DNA of 64,000 nt from Neoarius graeffei (lineage: Eukaryota; Chordata; Actinopteri; Siluriformes; Ariidae): positions 54,123,283-54,187,282 of the forward strand of contig NC_083577.1 in the NCBI RefSeq assembly GCF_027579695.1. The letters run 5' to 3'. The notes beneath the pieces are model-generated. The model worked only from the letters and a program-made list of their open reading frames with translations. It did no database searches and had not been told where the DNA came from. Shown here one piece after another: positions 45,732 to 57,429 of the stretch. The number at the start of each line of letters is the position of its first letter. Positions within the stretch are counted from its first letter, which is position 1. Made by a program: the position numbers and the translations under genes.

Positions 45732-46290
45732 ATGTCAAGTTTATTTGTTTATTTTTATAGTGCTTTTAACAACAGACATTGTCGCAAAGCAGGCTGACAG
45801 AAAATTAAAGACTTTAAACATGAGTTAATTTTATACCTAATTTATCCCCTGATGAGCAAGCCTGAGGCGACAGTGGCAAGGAAAAACTCCCTCAGACGAC
45901 ATGAGGAAGAAACCTCGAGAAGAACCTGACTCAAAAAGGAACCCATCCTCATTTGGGTGATAACAGACAACATGATTATAAATAACTTGCTTCTATAACA
46001 GTGTCCTATATAGTCACAAAGTGTAACCAGGAAATTCATTATAGTTTTAACATGAAGTCTAGTTTGTTGAAGTTATCAGCTGTTCATTGATAGAGACTTG
46101 AGTGCAAAATTGTTCATGACGCCTGCAGTCCTAAAGTTATCATGTCAATTGTAGTCCTCAGCCATCATAGCAAAACTGTAAGTGTCCAGAGCCACCTTCC
46201 AAATGTGACTTTCGACTGTCCATATGGGGCCGTCCTCCACAAGTGCAATGTGATGAGACTCCAGCCAGACGTAGGGCATCAGGCTGGATC
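45732..46290 (-). repeat. Dispersed repeat inserted in the Tc1 relic
   Basis: It interrupts the Tc1 between GGAGTGGAACTCA and GTCCAGTGTGATCTTCTG. It includes TTTATAGTGCTTTTAACAA, CATTGTCGCAAAGCAGGCTG and AACTCCCTCAGACGACATGA. A diverged inverted fragment occurs at 37515. I recognise it as a repeat common in fish genomes but cannot name the class. Confidence 0.6.
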
Positions 46291-46636
46291 AGGTAGGTCC
46301 AGTGTGATCTTCTGCTGTTGTAGCCCATCTGTCTCAAGGTGTTGTGGATATTCTGATATGCTTTTTTGCTCACCACAGTTTTAAATAGCAGTTATTTGAG
46401 TTGCTATAGCCAGGCCCGTTTCAAGCTATTTGGGGGCCCTAGGCAAAGGGGGATCTGGGGCCCATAATTATCCCCCCCTCAACGGAAGGCCTTATGGCCG
46501 CCTACCCACTGAAGACTTAATAAATAAACATCACACATATTGTAATCATTCTTACGATTTTTACTTAATAAATGAACTCTTTACATTATTATAAATAATT
46601 ATCAAACCCAATTAAACACAAGAATAGACAAAATAT

Positions 46637-46656
46637 ACACACACACAAAGACACAG

Positions 46657-46741
<85 letters not shown>
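46637..46741. repeat. (AC)n(AT)n microsatellite
   Basis: Interrupted AC repeats followed by about 30 AT units. Confidence 0.93.
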
Positions 46742-46744
<3 letters not shown>

Positions 46745-46964
46745 CAAATATGAAAATAAGACAAAGTAATATAAAATGTGCAAATAACACAACACTAAAT
46801 ATTTACAGTATATATACAAGTAGAAATAACTTCAAATGGTGATTAAATGATTACAAACATGAATAAGAATCTTAATAAGAACCAGCACACACAGAAAAGT
46901 GCAAAAGGTATAGAAAAACACATAAAAATTTAAGAATACACAACTAGAATCATGGGCAAAATGT

Positions 46965-47085
46965 CTAAAACTGCTGCTTGTGGGCTTTGGCTTCAGCAAA
47001 GGCAGCCACAATACCCTCCATGTCCAAAGACCTGCAGACATCACATTCAATTGACATCAGTGCCACTTTTTTACATAAATAGGCT
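46965..47085 (-). pseudogene. hAT transposase, C-terminal end
   Basis: An open piece ending MSIECDVCRSLDMEGIVAAF then AEAKAHKQQF and TAG at 46967-46965. This is the usual C-terminus following the hAT dimerisation region (LS(I/M)E...LD...FA..KARK pattern). The dimerisation domain itself is not found. Confidence 0.68.
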
Positions 47086-47442
47086 ATTTATGTAAAAAAG
47101 AGCTTTCTTGTGAGCCATCCCCTGTCCTACTCCATTCATGCTCATGACACACTAGCTACTTCTGATGAAAGCCATGCAGCTCGCTGAAACTAACTCTGAC
47201 TATGACATTTTGATAAACACAATAAGTTAATCTGGGAGAAGTTGACAGTCTTTCACCTATTTGTGTGGCACATATTAGAATTTTTAGCCAGTCCTTGCAA
47301 GTTTGTAAGCCTGTTGTGCATGACAACATTTACATCACTGTTATAAACACTGTCTACAAGATAACTACCATTAACATAAGCTAGCTACCAAATTTGCTTG
47401 TCGACCCGCTTGGTATTAATGAGTGTGTACATTCTCACTTAC

Positions 47443-47521
47443 CAGTGTCTTGTTTTTTTCTGTCTTCCTCTTCCCTTTTCTTCTTTCTCTTCTGGCTCCC
47501 TGAGGGGTAATTTCGCTTCAT
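47443..47521 (-). pseudogene. hAT transposase, first coding exon
   Basis: Starts MKRNYPSGSQKRKKKREEED, the usual basic N-terminus of hAT (TTF/ZMYM-type) transposases. It ends at a consensus splice donor GTAAGT (47442-47437) after 79 nt. No following exon with a BED/TTF or RNase H-like domain is present, so it is a remnant. Confidence 0.72.
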
Positions 47522-47680
47522 ATTTGATTTTGTTTTGTTTTTTTGCCGTGGAGCTCTGCAACCACTTGACTGGATGGAGATGGGCATTGAGGGGTTGACA
47601 ACAGACTGTCATTGCACTTTTCGGCCAAAGCATGTAGGGAGGCGCTGTTGTGCATTAGGGGGCCCCCCTTGGAACTAGGG

Positions 47681-47937
47681 CAGGGGTGTCCAAACTGATC
47701 CATAAAGGGCCATGTGGCTGCAGGTTTTCATTCCAGCCATGCAGCAGCACACCTAATTTGGCTTATTCAATCAACTGACACACCCACCCTTTAATCAAGG
47801 GTGGGTGTGGCTGCAAGTATTTGACTGTGTGAAGACAGTTCAGCTGATTGAATGAGCCAAGTCAGGTGTGCTGCTGCATAGCTGGAATGAAAACCTGCAG
47901 CCACACGGCCCTTTATGGATCAGTTTGGACACCCCTG
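47681..47937. mobile_element. Palindromic hAT MITE (257 bp)
   Basis: The ends CAGGGGTGTCCAAACTGATC and its complement are extended into long inverted arms that include GCTGCAGGTTTTCATTCCAG. It is flanked by the 8-bp duplication AACTAGGG (47673-47680 and 47938-47945). It is nested in the larger hAT element. Confidence 0.93.
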
Positions 47938-48142
47938 AACTAGGGTATTTCAACAAGTGTCATTAGGCGCTGCGCTGCCGCGCTCAAAAAGTTGTCATTG
48001 CTATTGAATACATAACCAGTCGTTCGGCAGCGGGGGCCCTTCGAGGGCTGGGGCCCTAGGCAACTGCCAAGTCTGCCTACCTTGTTGCAATGGGTCTGGC
48101 TATAGCCTTTCTGTCAGCATTTAACTGGCCAGGCCATTCACC

Positions 48143-48847
48143 AGTTCAAAAATATACAGTTAGCTGGTTTCACATGTCTTGGAGGAAGCACGTGATAGAC
48201 TTCACCTTCCCTGGCTGGTAGCTATTGTATGAAAGGGAAGACCTGATGGGTCTGAATTTCAAGACAAAATTAGGGAGAAAATCTACAAATAAATAACTAT
48301 CTTAATTAATTAATTAATTAATTAATTAATTAATTAATTAATTAATTAATTAATTAATTAATGTTTCACTAGCTGATTAAGGTTAAAATCTCCATGTTTT
48401 CAGTTGATGCTACAGTCTTTAAGCACTTCTTGAAGCTCCTATACTACATTTAAACAACATAAGTGGCATGGAATTTGCTGATGCAGGAGAGATGACCTTG
48501 TTTCATTTGGTAGTCCAAACACAGTAGATGAAAAAAATTCTATGATATATATAGCAAATAGAAAACAGGTTTATGTTTTTGTTTGTTTTTTATGTTCAAG
48601 TAACATAATCACAATCTTATTTTTTTGTTATTTAGAATGGTACTTGAAAGGAGTCTGTAGCAATTTAATATGTGGTTCTTTATAGTGAGGATCAAAACAT
48701 TTATCACCAAAAATATTTGGTCCAGGCTTTGACAAATGTTGGACTTACCCAAACATTAACAAAATATAATACACTATTGAAGATACACTATTGAAAACAC
48801 ACAATTGCATTCTGCCTCAGTGTTCCTTACTTTTTAGACTCTAGGCG
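48143..48847. other. Intergenic with a (TTAA/AATT)n tract
   Basis: A TTAA-period-4 run at about 48303-48361. Otherwise unique, no gene seen. Confidence 0.7.
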
Positions 48848-48857
48848 TGAACTGAGT

Positions 48858-49237
48858 CTCATCTCATCTCATCTCATTATCTCTAGCCGCTTTATCCTTC
48901 TACAGGGTTGCAGGCAAGCTGGAGCCTATCCCAGCTGACTACGGGCGAAAGGCGGGGTACACCCTGGACAAGTCGCCAGGTCATCACAGGGCTGACACAT
49001 AGACACAGACAACCATTCACACTCACATTCACACCTACGCTCAATTTAGAGTCACCAGTTAACCTAACCTGCATGTCTTTGGACTGTGGGGGAAACCGGA
49101 GCACCCGGAGGAAACCCACGCGGACACGGGGAGAACATGCAAACTCCGCACAGAAAGGCCCTTGCCGGCCACGGGGCTCGAACCCGGACCTTCTTGCTGT
49201 GAGGCGACAGCACTAACCACTACACCGCCGTGCCGCC
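48858..49237 (-). repeat. V-SINE, young full-length copy
   Basis: ATGAG-tail subfamily with the 10-bp duplication TGAACTGAGT (48848-48857 and 49238-49247). Confidence 0.93.
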
Positions 49238-49247
49238 TGAACTGAGT

Positions 49248-49814
49248 CATTGGGGAAAATGGGAAGCTAAATAAACCACTTTGGTTTATTCTTCAGATTG
49301 ATTAATGTGGATTTTTTAAATTGAAATGCTCCAAATACTTACACAATCTTTAATTAACTAGTGTCTTCCCCAAACCCTTCGTAACTAGCCTAGTACATAA
49401 ACTCATTCGTAAATTAACAAGTAACATGACCTATTCGCTATTCACTAAGCACTTCATTATTCAGAGCTTGTAGTTCTTCCTCAAAGAGGCAGATGCTGCT
49501 AATATCCAAACAAAAATCCTTTCAGTTTGATAGCATGAGTGTAATCTATTGCCCTAACATTAACTTTGTCACAGTTGTTTGGTGGTATAGCATGACCACT
49601 TCAGTATCTCAGCATCTTAGGTTCCAGTTGGATAACTGTAGGGTTGCAAATCACTTTTATTAATTATGTTAGCTGTCCAAAAACAAATGAAGCAAACTGC
49701 ATTTAAAGCTATGTTCATGTAAACCAATTCATTCAGCATAATGGATTAACTTATGTTGAAGTTAAATGTTTCATTTCTGTCAAACTGACATACACAGTTG
49801 ATTCAAATAAATTC
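49248..49814. other. Intergenic, no gene seen
   Basis: Unique AT-rich sequence. Confidence 0.55.
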
Positions 49815-50148
49815 AGAAGAAGAAACCTTTATTTGTCACATGCACACTTCAAGCACAGATGCATTTAACCCATCTGAAGCAGTGAATGCACACACCCAGA
49901 GCAGTGGGCAGCCACACCAGAGCGCCCGGGGAGCAGTCAGGGGTTAGGTACCTTGCTCAAGGGCACTTCAGCCCAAGGCCACCCCACATTAACCTAACTG
50001 CATGTCTTTGGACTGTGGGGGAAACCGGAGCACCCGGAGGAAACCCGGCAAACTCCACACAGAAAGGCCCTTGCTGGCCACTGGATTCAGTCCTGGATTC
50101 TTGCTGTGAGGCGACAGTGCTAACCACTACACCACTGCGCCACCCTAA
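49815..50148 (-). repeat. SINE with V-SINE head and a different 3' body, second copy
   Basis: Minus-strand copy of the chimeric type seen at 44150, with the tail AATAAAGGTTTCTTCTTCT, the block around CATTTAACCCATCTGAAGCA, and the V-SINE core and head. About 20 bp of the head-core junction are missing. Confidence 0.82.
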
Positions 50149-50156
50149 AGTTGCAG

Positions 50157-50228
50157 TTCCTTGACCGGGAATCGAACCCGGGCCATGGCGGTGAGAGCGC
50201 TGAATCCTAACCACTAGACCACCAGGGA
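50157..50228 (-). tRNA. tRNA-Glu (CTC), probably a decayed copy
   Basis: The minus strand gives a 72-nt cloverleaf sequence starting TCCCTGGTGGTCTAGTGG with A box, anticodon loop CTCTCAC (anticodon CTC), and B box GGGTTCGATTCCC. It has the same length as the vertebrate tRNA-Glu gene. Relative to the canonical sequence there are mismatches in the acceptor stem (TCAAGGA at the 3' side) and the anticodon stem (CAGCG opposite CGCCA). It may be a pseudogene. It lies 9 bp from a SINE head. Confidence 0.65.
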
Positions 50229-50376
50229 CTATATATCAGTGAACGTTTTTGGTATATCTTTTGTGAATTTACCTAATTCATATGTGCAAATTAGTTATAC
50301 ATGAATAAATTGATTTGAATTAACACCCAGGACCCTGACATTGTGCAACAGCAATGTAAAAGATCATTTAATACTA

Positions 50377-51980
50377 CAACCCCGATTCCAAAAAGTTGGG
50401 ACAAAGTACAAATTGTAAATAAAAACGGAATGCAATAATTTACAAATCTCAAAAACTGATATTGTATTCACAGTAGAACATCGACAACATATCAAATGTC
50501 GAAAGTGAGACATTTTGAAATTTCATGCCAAATATTGGCTCATTTGAAATTTCATGACAGCAACACATCTCAAAAAAGTTGGGACAGGGGCAATAAGAGG
50601 CTGGAAAAGTTAAAGGTACAAAAAAGGAACAGCTGGAGGACCAAATTGCAACTCATTAGGTCAGTTGGCAATAGGTCATTAACATGACTGGGTATAAAAA
50701 GAGCATCTTGGAGTGGCAGCGGCTCTCAGAAGTAAAGATGGGAAGAGGATCACCAATCCCCCTAATTCTGCGCCGACAAATAGTGGAGCAATATCAGAAA
50801 GGAGTTTGACAGTGTAAAATTGCAAAGAGTTTGAACATATCATCATCTACAGTGCATAATATCATCAAAAGATTCAGAGAATCTGGAAGAATCTCTGTGC
50901 GTAAAGGTCAAGGCCGGAAAACCATACTGGGTGCCCGTGATCTTCGGGCCCTTAGACGGCACTGCATCACATACAGGCATGCTTCTGTATTGGAAATCAC
51001 AAAATGGGCTCAGGAATATTTCCAGAGAACATTATCTGTGAACACAATTCACCGTGCCATCCGCCGTTGCCAGCTAAAACTCTATAGTTCAAAGAAGAAG
51101 CCGTATCTAAACATGATCCAGAAGCGCAGACGTCTTCTCTGGGCCAAGGCTCATTTAAAATGGACTGTGGCAAAGTGGAAAACTGTTCTGTGGTCAGACG
51201 AATCAAAATTTGAAGTTCTTTATGGAAATCAGGGACGCCGTGTCATTCAGACTAAAGAGGAGAAGGACGACCCAAGTTGTTATCAGCGCTCAGTTCAGAA
51301 GCCTGCATCTCTGATGGTATGGGGTTGCATTAGTGCGTGTGGCATGGGCAGCTTACACATCTGGAAAGACACCATCAATGCTGAAAGGTATATCCAGGTT
51401 CTAGAGCAACATATGCTCCCATCCAGACGACGTCTCTTTCAGGGAAGACCTTGCATTTTCCAACATGACAATGCCAAACCACATACTGCATCAATTACAG
51501 CATCATGGCTGTGTAGAAGAAGGGTCCGGGTACTGAACTGGCCAGCCTGCAGTCCAGATCTTTCACCCATAGAAAACATTTGGCGCGTCATAAAACGGAA
51601 GATACGACAAAAAAGACCTAAGACAGTTGAGCAACTAGAATCCTACATTAGACAAGAATGGGTTAACATTCCTATCCCTAAACTTGAGCAACTTGTCTCC
51701 TCAGTCCCCAGACGTTTACAGACTGTTGTAAAGAGAAAAGGGGATGTCTCACAGTGGTAAACATGGCCTTGTCCCAACTTTTTTGAGATGTGTTGTTGTC
51801 ATGAAATTTAAAATCACCTCATTTTTCTCTTTAAATGATACATTTTCTCAGTTTAAACATTTGATATGTCATCTATGTTCTATTCTGAATAAAATATGGA
51901 ATTTTGAAACTTCCACATCATTGCATTCCGTTTTTATTTACAATTTGTACTTTGTCCCAACTTTTTTGGAATCGGGGTTG
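50377..51980 (+). mobile_element. Tc1-like element, nearly intact (1604 bp)
   Basis: The inverted ends CAACCCCGATTCCAAAAAGT and its complement (with one extra T) extend for about 70 bp (AAGTACAAATTGTAAATAAA shared). They are flanked by TA at 50375-50376 and 51981-51982. The transposase frame has one stop. Confidence 0.93.
50738..51760 (+). pseudogene. Tc1-like transposase with a single nonsense codon
   Basis: The natural start is the ATG at 50738 (MGRGSPIPLILRRQIVEQ). Codon 24 is TGA (50807-50809), after which the same frame runs to TAA at 51760. The remaining 309 codons, from a later in-frame ATG at 50831, hold the second HTH and linker ([10 protein letters not shown]), the first Asp in [10 protein letters not shown], the second in [10 protein letters not shown], and Glu in [11 protein letters not shown] with 34 residues between (DD34E). 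Translation from 50831 would lack most of the first HTH, so DNA binding is probably lost. A TGA at what may have been an arginine codon suggests CpG decay. Confidence 0.88.
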
Positions 51981-51982
51981 TA

Positions 51983-52497
51983 GTTAGTGTCAACATAGTC
52001 TCATCTTTTCCATGTATTCCTTCCAGACAAACATAATTTCTGCTGTAAATTGTTTATTGTGCTCACATCTATCATTTTCTATTTATAAATACTGTCTATC
52101 TGCATTTATTCTATCCACATTTGCTGGATATGAGCAATCGCTCGTTCTGATTGACTACTCTACTACTATCAGCTCATATACGATGAGTAAAGAAAAACAA
52201 AATGGTGGAGTGCATCAAGTCAGATATATCACTTTGTTGTCAAATATTTAAAAGAAACAGAAATAGCTAAAAGAATATAATTTTGTTTTGTTTTTCTCAG
52301 TATCCACACTCCAGCTCAGTCGGTGGCGGTAATGCACCTTTAAGTTGGTTTGCCAACCGCCAAAAAAAAAAACCTAAAGAAGAAGAAAATGACTGAGTGT
52401 TTTGCTGAACCAACCGTGAACGAAATAAAAATTCTATTCGAAAACAAAACCTAAAAAAATACAAAAAAGCAACAAAATTTGGAATAAAAGTACTTGA
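51983..52497. other. Intergenic; possible repeat piece
   Basis: CTCAGTCGGTGGCGGTAATG at about 52313, followed by CACCTTTAAGTTGGTTTGCC, an A-run and AAGAAGAAGAAA, looks like a fish interspersed repeat with an A-rich tail. No gene seen. Confidence 0.45.
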
Positions 52498-52509
52498 TGG
52501 TAAGAACAT

Positions 52510-52874
52510 CTCATCTCATTATCTCTAGCCGCTTTAGCCTGTTCTACAGGGTCTCAGACAAGCTGGAGCCTATCCCAGCTGACTACGGGCGAAAGGCGGG
52601 GTACACCCTGGACAAGTCACCAGGTCATCACAGGGCCGACACATAGACACAGACAACCATTCACACTCACATTCACACCTACGGTCAATTTAGAGTCACC
52701 AGTTAACCTAACCTGCATGTCTTTGGGGGAAACCGGAGCACCCGGAGGAAACCCACGTGGACACGGGGAGAACATGCAAACTCCACACAGAAAGGCCCTC
52801 GCCGGCCACGGGGCTCGAACCCGGACCTTCTTGCTGTGAGGCGACAGCGCTAACCACTACACCACCGTGTCACC
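52510..52874 (-). repeat. V-SINE, full length with small core deletion
   Basis: ATGAG-tail subfamily with 12-bp duplication TGGTAAGAACAT (52498-52509 and 52875-52886). About 10 bp are missing in the core (CACAGTC next to CAAAGACATG). Confidence 0.92.
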
Positions 52875-53079
52875 TGGTAAGAACATATCTTTTTTTTATT
52901 TTCAAGAATTATTATTATAGCATTTTTCACAAATTGCTACTGTCATTTCACCGGTTTGTTTACATTCTAAGTGGAAATTATTTTGTCTGCCGTTTTATAC
53001 AGTTGATTTTTATCAAATTTGCAAAAAATAAGAATAAAAATGCTCTGTTTCTCAAAATCTAGTGAATGGATAGAATAAA

Positions 53080-53178
53080 ACAGTTATTCCACTCAATCTC
53101 GTTGTACATGGCTTATAGCCAATTCAGCACTATGTCGGCTATCAGCTCATGTACAACTTGATTTCATGGAATAACTGT
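53080..53178. repeat. Foldback element
   Basis: The arms ACAGTTATTCCACTCAATCT... and ...GGAATAACTGT are imperfectly complementary over about 42 bp, with a short loop. Probably the remains of a MITE. Confidence 0.6.
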
Positions 53179-54430
53179 GAACTGTTTATTCTGTTTAAGT
53201 CACTGATTGAGCTGTTGAAATTTACCTCTGGACTGTAAACCAATTGCTTGACTATTGACTCATGTGGCTTTTCTCTAGACTCAGGCTGAGTAAAGTTAAA
53301 AAAAAAAACTGCTTACAACCCATTCATTAAATCGCTAATAGTGAAGGCTTACAGGAAACACTCACAAAGTAGGCTCATACTTAAAATATGTCCATCTTTA
53401 TGTTGTTCCTTATTCACTAAGCTTCATCATTATTGGGAAACCCACCACTGGATAATACCCCCGCTTTTGATACCTAGTAGTAATATTTGGTATAATGTGT
53501 CCTCGACAGAGGAGATGGTTTTTATTGAAGTTGAATCGAGATTATTAACAGCCAAAGTCAGCAGTCCAGTTTAGAGACTACATTTCGACTACCTTTTGAA
53601 AAACCTACCAGACTATAAAAATATAGTATAGACAGATTGGCCTTGAGGAGTTAAATAAAAGCAGGTTGCTTCCAAAGACATCAGCTCCTAAATCTGTTCC
53701 TTCAGGCTAACAAGATTCATGTGGTAAACACAAATAATCAGGGAGAATCTTTCTAGGACTGTTCCCTGACTGTGAAACACAACTGCTTTCAAATAGTTTC
53801 AATAGCTCACCACAGAGAAAACCATTTTGGTTGACATCCAAAGTGGAACTCATATTTATATAAAATTTCATTCTTATGAGTATTATGCAGCTCAGAGATA
53901 ACTGCCTCTTTTGGGGGGAAAAAAAGTTGTTTAGGAACTCTGCTGACAGTTTGTTTAGCATTTGTTGTTTTTTTCAGTGCTGAATGATGAAAATTTTACA
54001 TACTGTTACACGAACTGTACATTAACTCATCTCAGCACCACAAAATATTACCCATAAACTTACACACTTCACCCAACTCCATGATTTATTGAAACTTTGA
54101 GTGTTACAATCTAAAGTTCATTGACCAAAGAGACAAACTCATATGCTGTACAATATAATACTCAAACAACCTTTACATGACAATGTGAATAGAGTCAGGT
54201 TATATGCAGCAGGATAAAAGATTTTAAAAAAAAACCTGGTATTAGCACACATAACTCAATACTCTGCATTTTATATTGTTAACAGTCCTCCAGTATTGGT
54301 TAGTTTTGAACAGCAATAGGATGCTACATTACAGAACATGAGCCTTTTTTTCAAAACTGAACAAATCCAACAGAAGTAAAATTTTACAAGCATCTAGAAT
54401 CTCTTGTAGCCTTTTTAATCTGTTATTAAT

Positions 54431-54442
54431 GGTGGTGGTGGT

Positions 54443-54510
<68 letters not shown>
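54431..54510. repeat. (GGT)n(GT)n microsatellite
   Basis: GGT units grading into about 32 GT units. Confidence 0.95.
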
Positions 54511-54513
<3 letters not shown>

Positions 54514-54928
54514 ATAATTAAGTGTAATGTTTCAACATTTAAAAAAAATACTATAAACAACAGTAAGTCATAATAAATGAAATAAAGTCAATATTTGGTG
54601 TGAGATGATCCTTTGCTTTTGTTGTATAAGGAAGCAGCCACAGTTCTTCTGGACACTTTGAGTGTCACACTTGCTTCTTAATTTTGCAGCAAAACCCAGT
54701 AGCCTTCATTATGTTTTTCTTTTTTTTAATCTGAAAAGTGGTCTTTTATGTAATATGCTGCTCAGATACAAACTTTTTTCTGTACCATTTACCTTTGTGC
54801 TGGAAAATGAACATTTGGAACTCTAAAATGTTTTTGTACTGACTCGATAATGTTAAAGTCATAAAATAGAAATCTATAACAAAGTTTGTATGAAAAAATA
54901 TAGGATGCCTAAGACTTTTCCACAGTAC

Positions 54929-54932
<4 letters not shown>

Positions 54933-55009
<77 letters not shown>
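54933..55009. repeat. (GT)n microsatellite
   Basis: About 38 GT units. Confidence 0.95.
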
Positions 55010-55012
<3 letters not shown>

Positions 55013-55477
55013 AAACAATTACTCACCAAAGGCAAAACAAAATCAAGGTTATTATTCACTGATATTCACTCAGCCTGAGGCAGATAATTGTTTTAGTGTA
55101 CATACACAAGTGATTATTATTTTAAAAATCATATTAAATAATTTATTTCAAACTTCAAAAGCAGAAATGTAAGTGTAATAGAGGTGTGCTCAGTGTTGTG
55201 TCACTTATCTTTGCCGACTCACATAAAATACTTTGTTTTGAAATAGATAAAATAAATCACAATTTCACCTTACCTTTGAATAGTTTTAGACCAAACTTCA
55301 TAACATCTTTAGTGCTTTTAGGACCAGCATTTTCTTTCATAATTTGTAATGCTTCCTCACTTACGGTGGCAAAGCGATTGGCCACCATTTTCCTGAGTCG
55401 CTCAAGGTGATTATCAAGAAATAGTCTGAATTTCTCAACCAGTCAGCGCACAATTTCCTATAATCACCTGCGTGTGT

Positions 55478-55496
55478 CTGTCTATCTGTCTATCTG

Positions 55497-55541
<45 letters not shown>

Positions 55542-55542
55542 A
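55478..55542. repeat. (TCTA)n microsatellite
   Basis: TCTG and TCTA tetranucleotide units. Confidence 0.93.
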
Positions 55543-57429
55543 GACTATAAGGAACTATAAGATGTTCTCAATAAAGGATGTTTAAGTAATGCGTAAACAT
55601 CCTGGCTAGACTGTGTAAATTCATGACTAAGAAGCTTTAGGAATACTGACAGAAGAGCTCCTGTTCAGAGTTATTGTAATTACACATGCTCCCCTTAGTG
55701 TTCCAGAGAATCCTCAGAAATTAGATGCAGACACTGCAGATTGCAGGGCAAGTTACTCAGTAAGATTCAGCACATACTAAACGTCTATGGTATAGATAGA
55801 TTCATAGCTGTAGATTCACCAGGCTCTTCTTCAGTGCCTAAATAACACCATTAAGCGTACAAAAAAAAAAGAAAAAAGTAACCCACTGAACAGTTTGTGA
55901 AGAATTTTATTTCTGAAGGAAAAAAAGCATATTTTCAGAAACTTGTTCTGCATGTTTAATATTTCTGCACAAGTCTAATTCTAACATTTATTTCTGTTTC
56001 TTTATTAACTGTTAAGTCAACTAAATCCCTTTGAAATATAACTTTAAAGAGCAATGTCAGATGATAAGTAGGCTTGAATAAGTTTAATATCTTTGGATTG
56101 TGCAAAAAAAATTCTCTGGTCTAAAAATACTATAATAACTTACAAAATGAATTTGATAGACAAACAATGGCTTTAATCTTTTTTTAATCTGACTTCAATC
56201 CCAGTTTAACAAAACTATAAATCATGCTGTCATCTCTGTTGTTCAAAAAGAAATGTTCACAATAACATTTTTACATACAAGTGTAAATACCAAAGCAAAA
56301 TAATAAATGCAGTCCATTTACATGAGATAAATCCGCACAGAATGTAGTGAATAAACTGCAGTAACCGTCACGTTTTATTGTTCTAGATGGTACTGTAAAG
56401 ATATAGTGATGATGAACTTTCTTCTTGTTAAAGTGAAATGTAGATTTATCAAGTGATAGATGTGACATGAAAAAGGATGAGTGCACTAAACACTGTAAAG
56501 TATTACTACAGTCTTGTTATCATATGTGTTATAGAACAAAGCACAAGTGCTAAGAGTTAGAGATGCACCATATATCATGTATTGACACGTAGCTCTTCCA
56601 CATGTTACAAATTGGAGTTTGGGGAAAGAGACTCCACGACTGTTCGCACTGTGAAAGGACATGCTGTTTTTCTGATATGTAAAATGTGGAATGGCAAATT
56701 ATTAAAATGATTCAAATTGCCCACTACTTTCTACAGTGTGGCGTGGGCCATCATTCTCAGGTTTTCACCCACCATCATAACTTACTGTGGCCTTTTCAAG
56801 ATCTAATCTTATGATGCTCTTTTTGGTGCAAGTCAAAAATCTGTCACGTCAGACTGTAACCTCGAGCGCCGTGGGGGCTTAACGCAAGAGGAAATTGCTC
56901 ACTAACAGTTTGAGCACATGGCTGTGCATGGTTAAATTACATCATGGGACTAATTCTGAGAAGGGATTTTATGTCTAGCTGCACATTTCCAGAGCAAATT
57001 GAATTTAGATATGCGTAAGCATGCAGCCTAGTTTAGCACAAAGAGACAAAACACAGTTCAACGGCAGCTAAATCAAACTCAGCTAAATCAGTGAGCAGCT
57101 ATACATTATTCCAGTATTGCACTGTTTGTAATCAGTTAAGTTAATGGTGATATAACCATTATAAATAAATAAATAAATAAATAATGTTCCAATTTGAGGT
57201 TTGTTGTTGTTGTTGTTGTTGTTTACTGTATTGCTGGGTGATGCAGTTGTGCAACTGAGTATTTATATGCTTTATACATATGATGCCAATGTGTTGTGTA
57301 TAATAAAATCTTTCTGTACATTTATGTTTGTAAAATGAATCTTAGCAAAGACAATACATCCTTTGCCTAGAGATAAGAAATGCAGTTCATGATGTAGATT
57401 ATGTAAATAATTTCACAAGGTTTATATAA

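Larger units (their letters stand above)
46411..48098 (-). mobile_element. hAT element with internally deleted transposase
   Basis: The ends CAGGCCCGTTTCAA and, inverted, CAGACCCATTGCAA are flanked by the 8-bp duplication GCTATAGC (46403-46410 and 48099-48106), which is itself palindromic. Eight-bp duplications are diagnostic of hAT transposition. Inside, on the minus strand, are a first coding exon and the last codons of an hAT transposase, with the catalytic middle missing. A (CA)n(TA)n tract and a second hAT MITE lie within it. Confidence 0.85.
45047..48142 (-). mobile_element. Tc1-like relic split by two insertions
   Basis: The left end CACTCACTCGTGGCCACTTT marks the TTTATTAGG family also seen at 24730. 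Transposase-derived sequence runs to about 45731, resumes at about 46291-46410, and after the hAT element continues for a short way (48099-48142). Many stops and deletions. The 5' end is missing. Confidence 0.75.

Noticed and set aside
48300-48362. Possible CRISPR-like or origin-like array at the TTAA repeat
   Set aside because: A simple period-4 repeat without spacers in a vertebrate genome; a microsatellite.
3100-49220. Open frames of 60-130 codons repeating the same protein words (for example SPVMTWRLVQGVPRLSPVVS or RSTRRKPTRTRG)
   Set aside because: They recur wherever a V-SINE copy lies and are read from the SINE sequence on one strand or the other. They are not genes.
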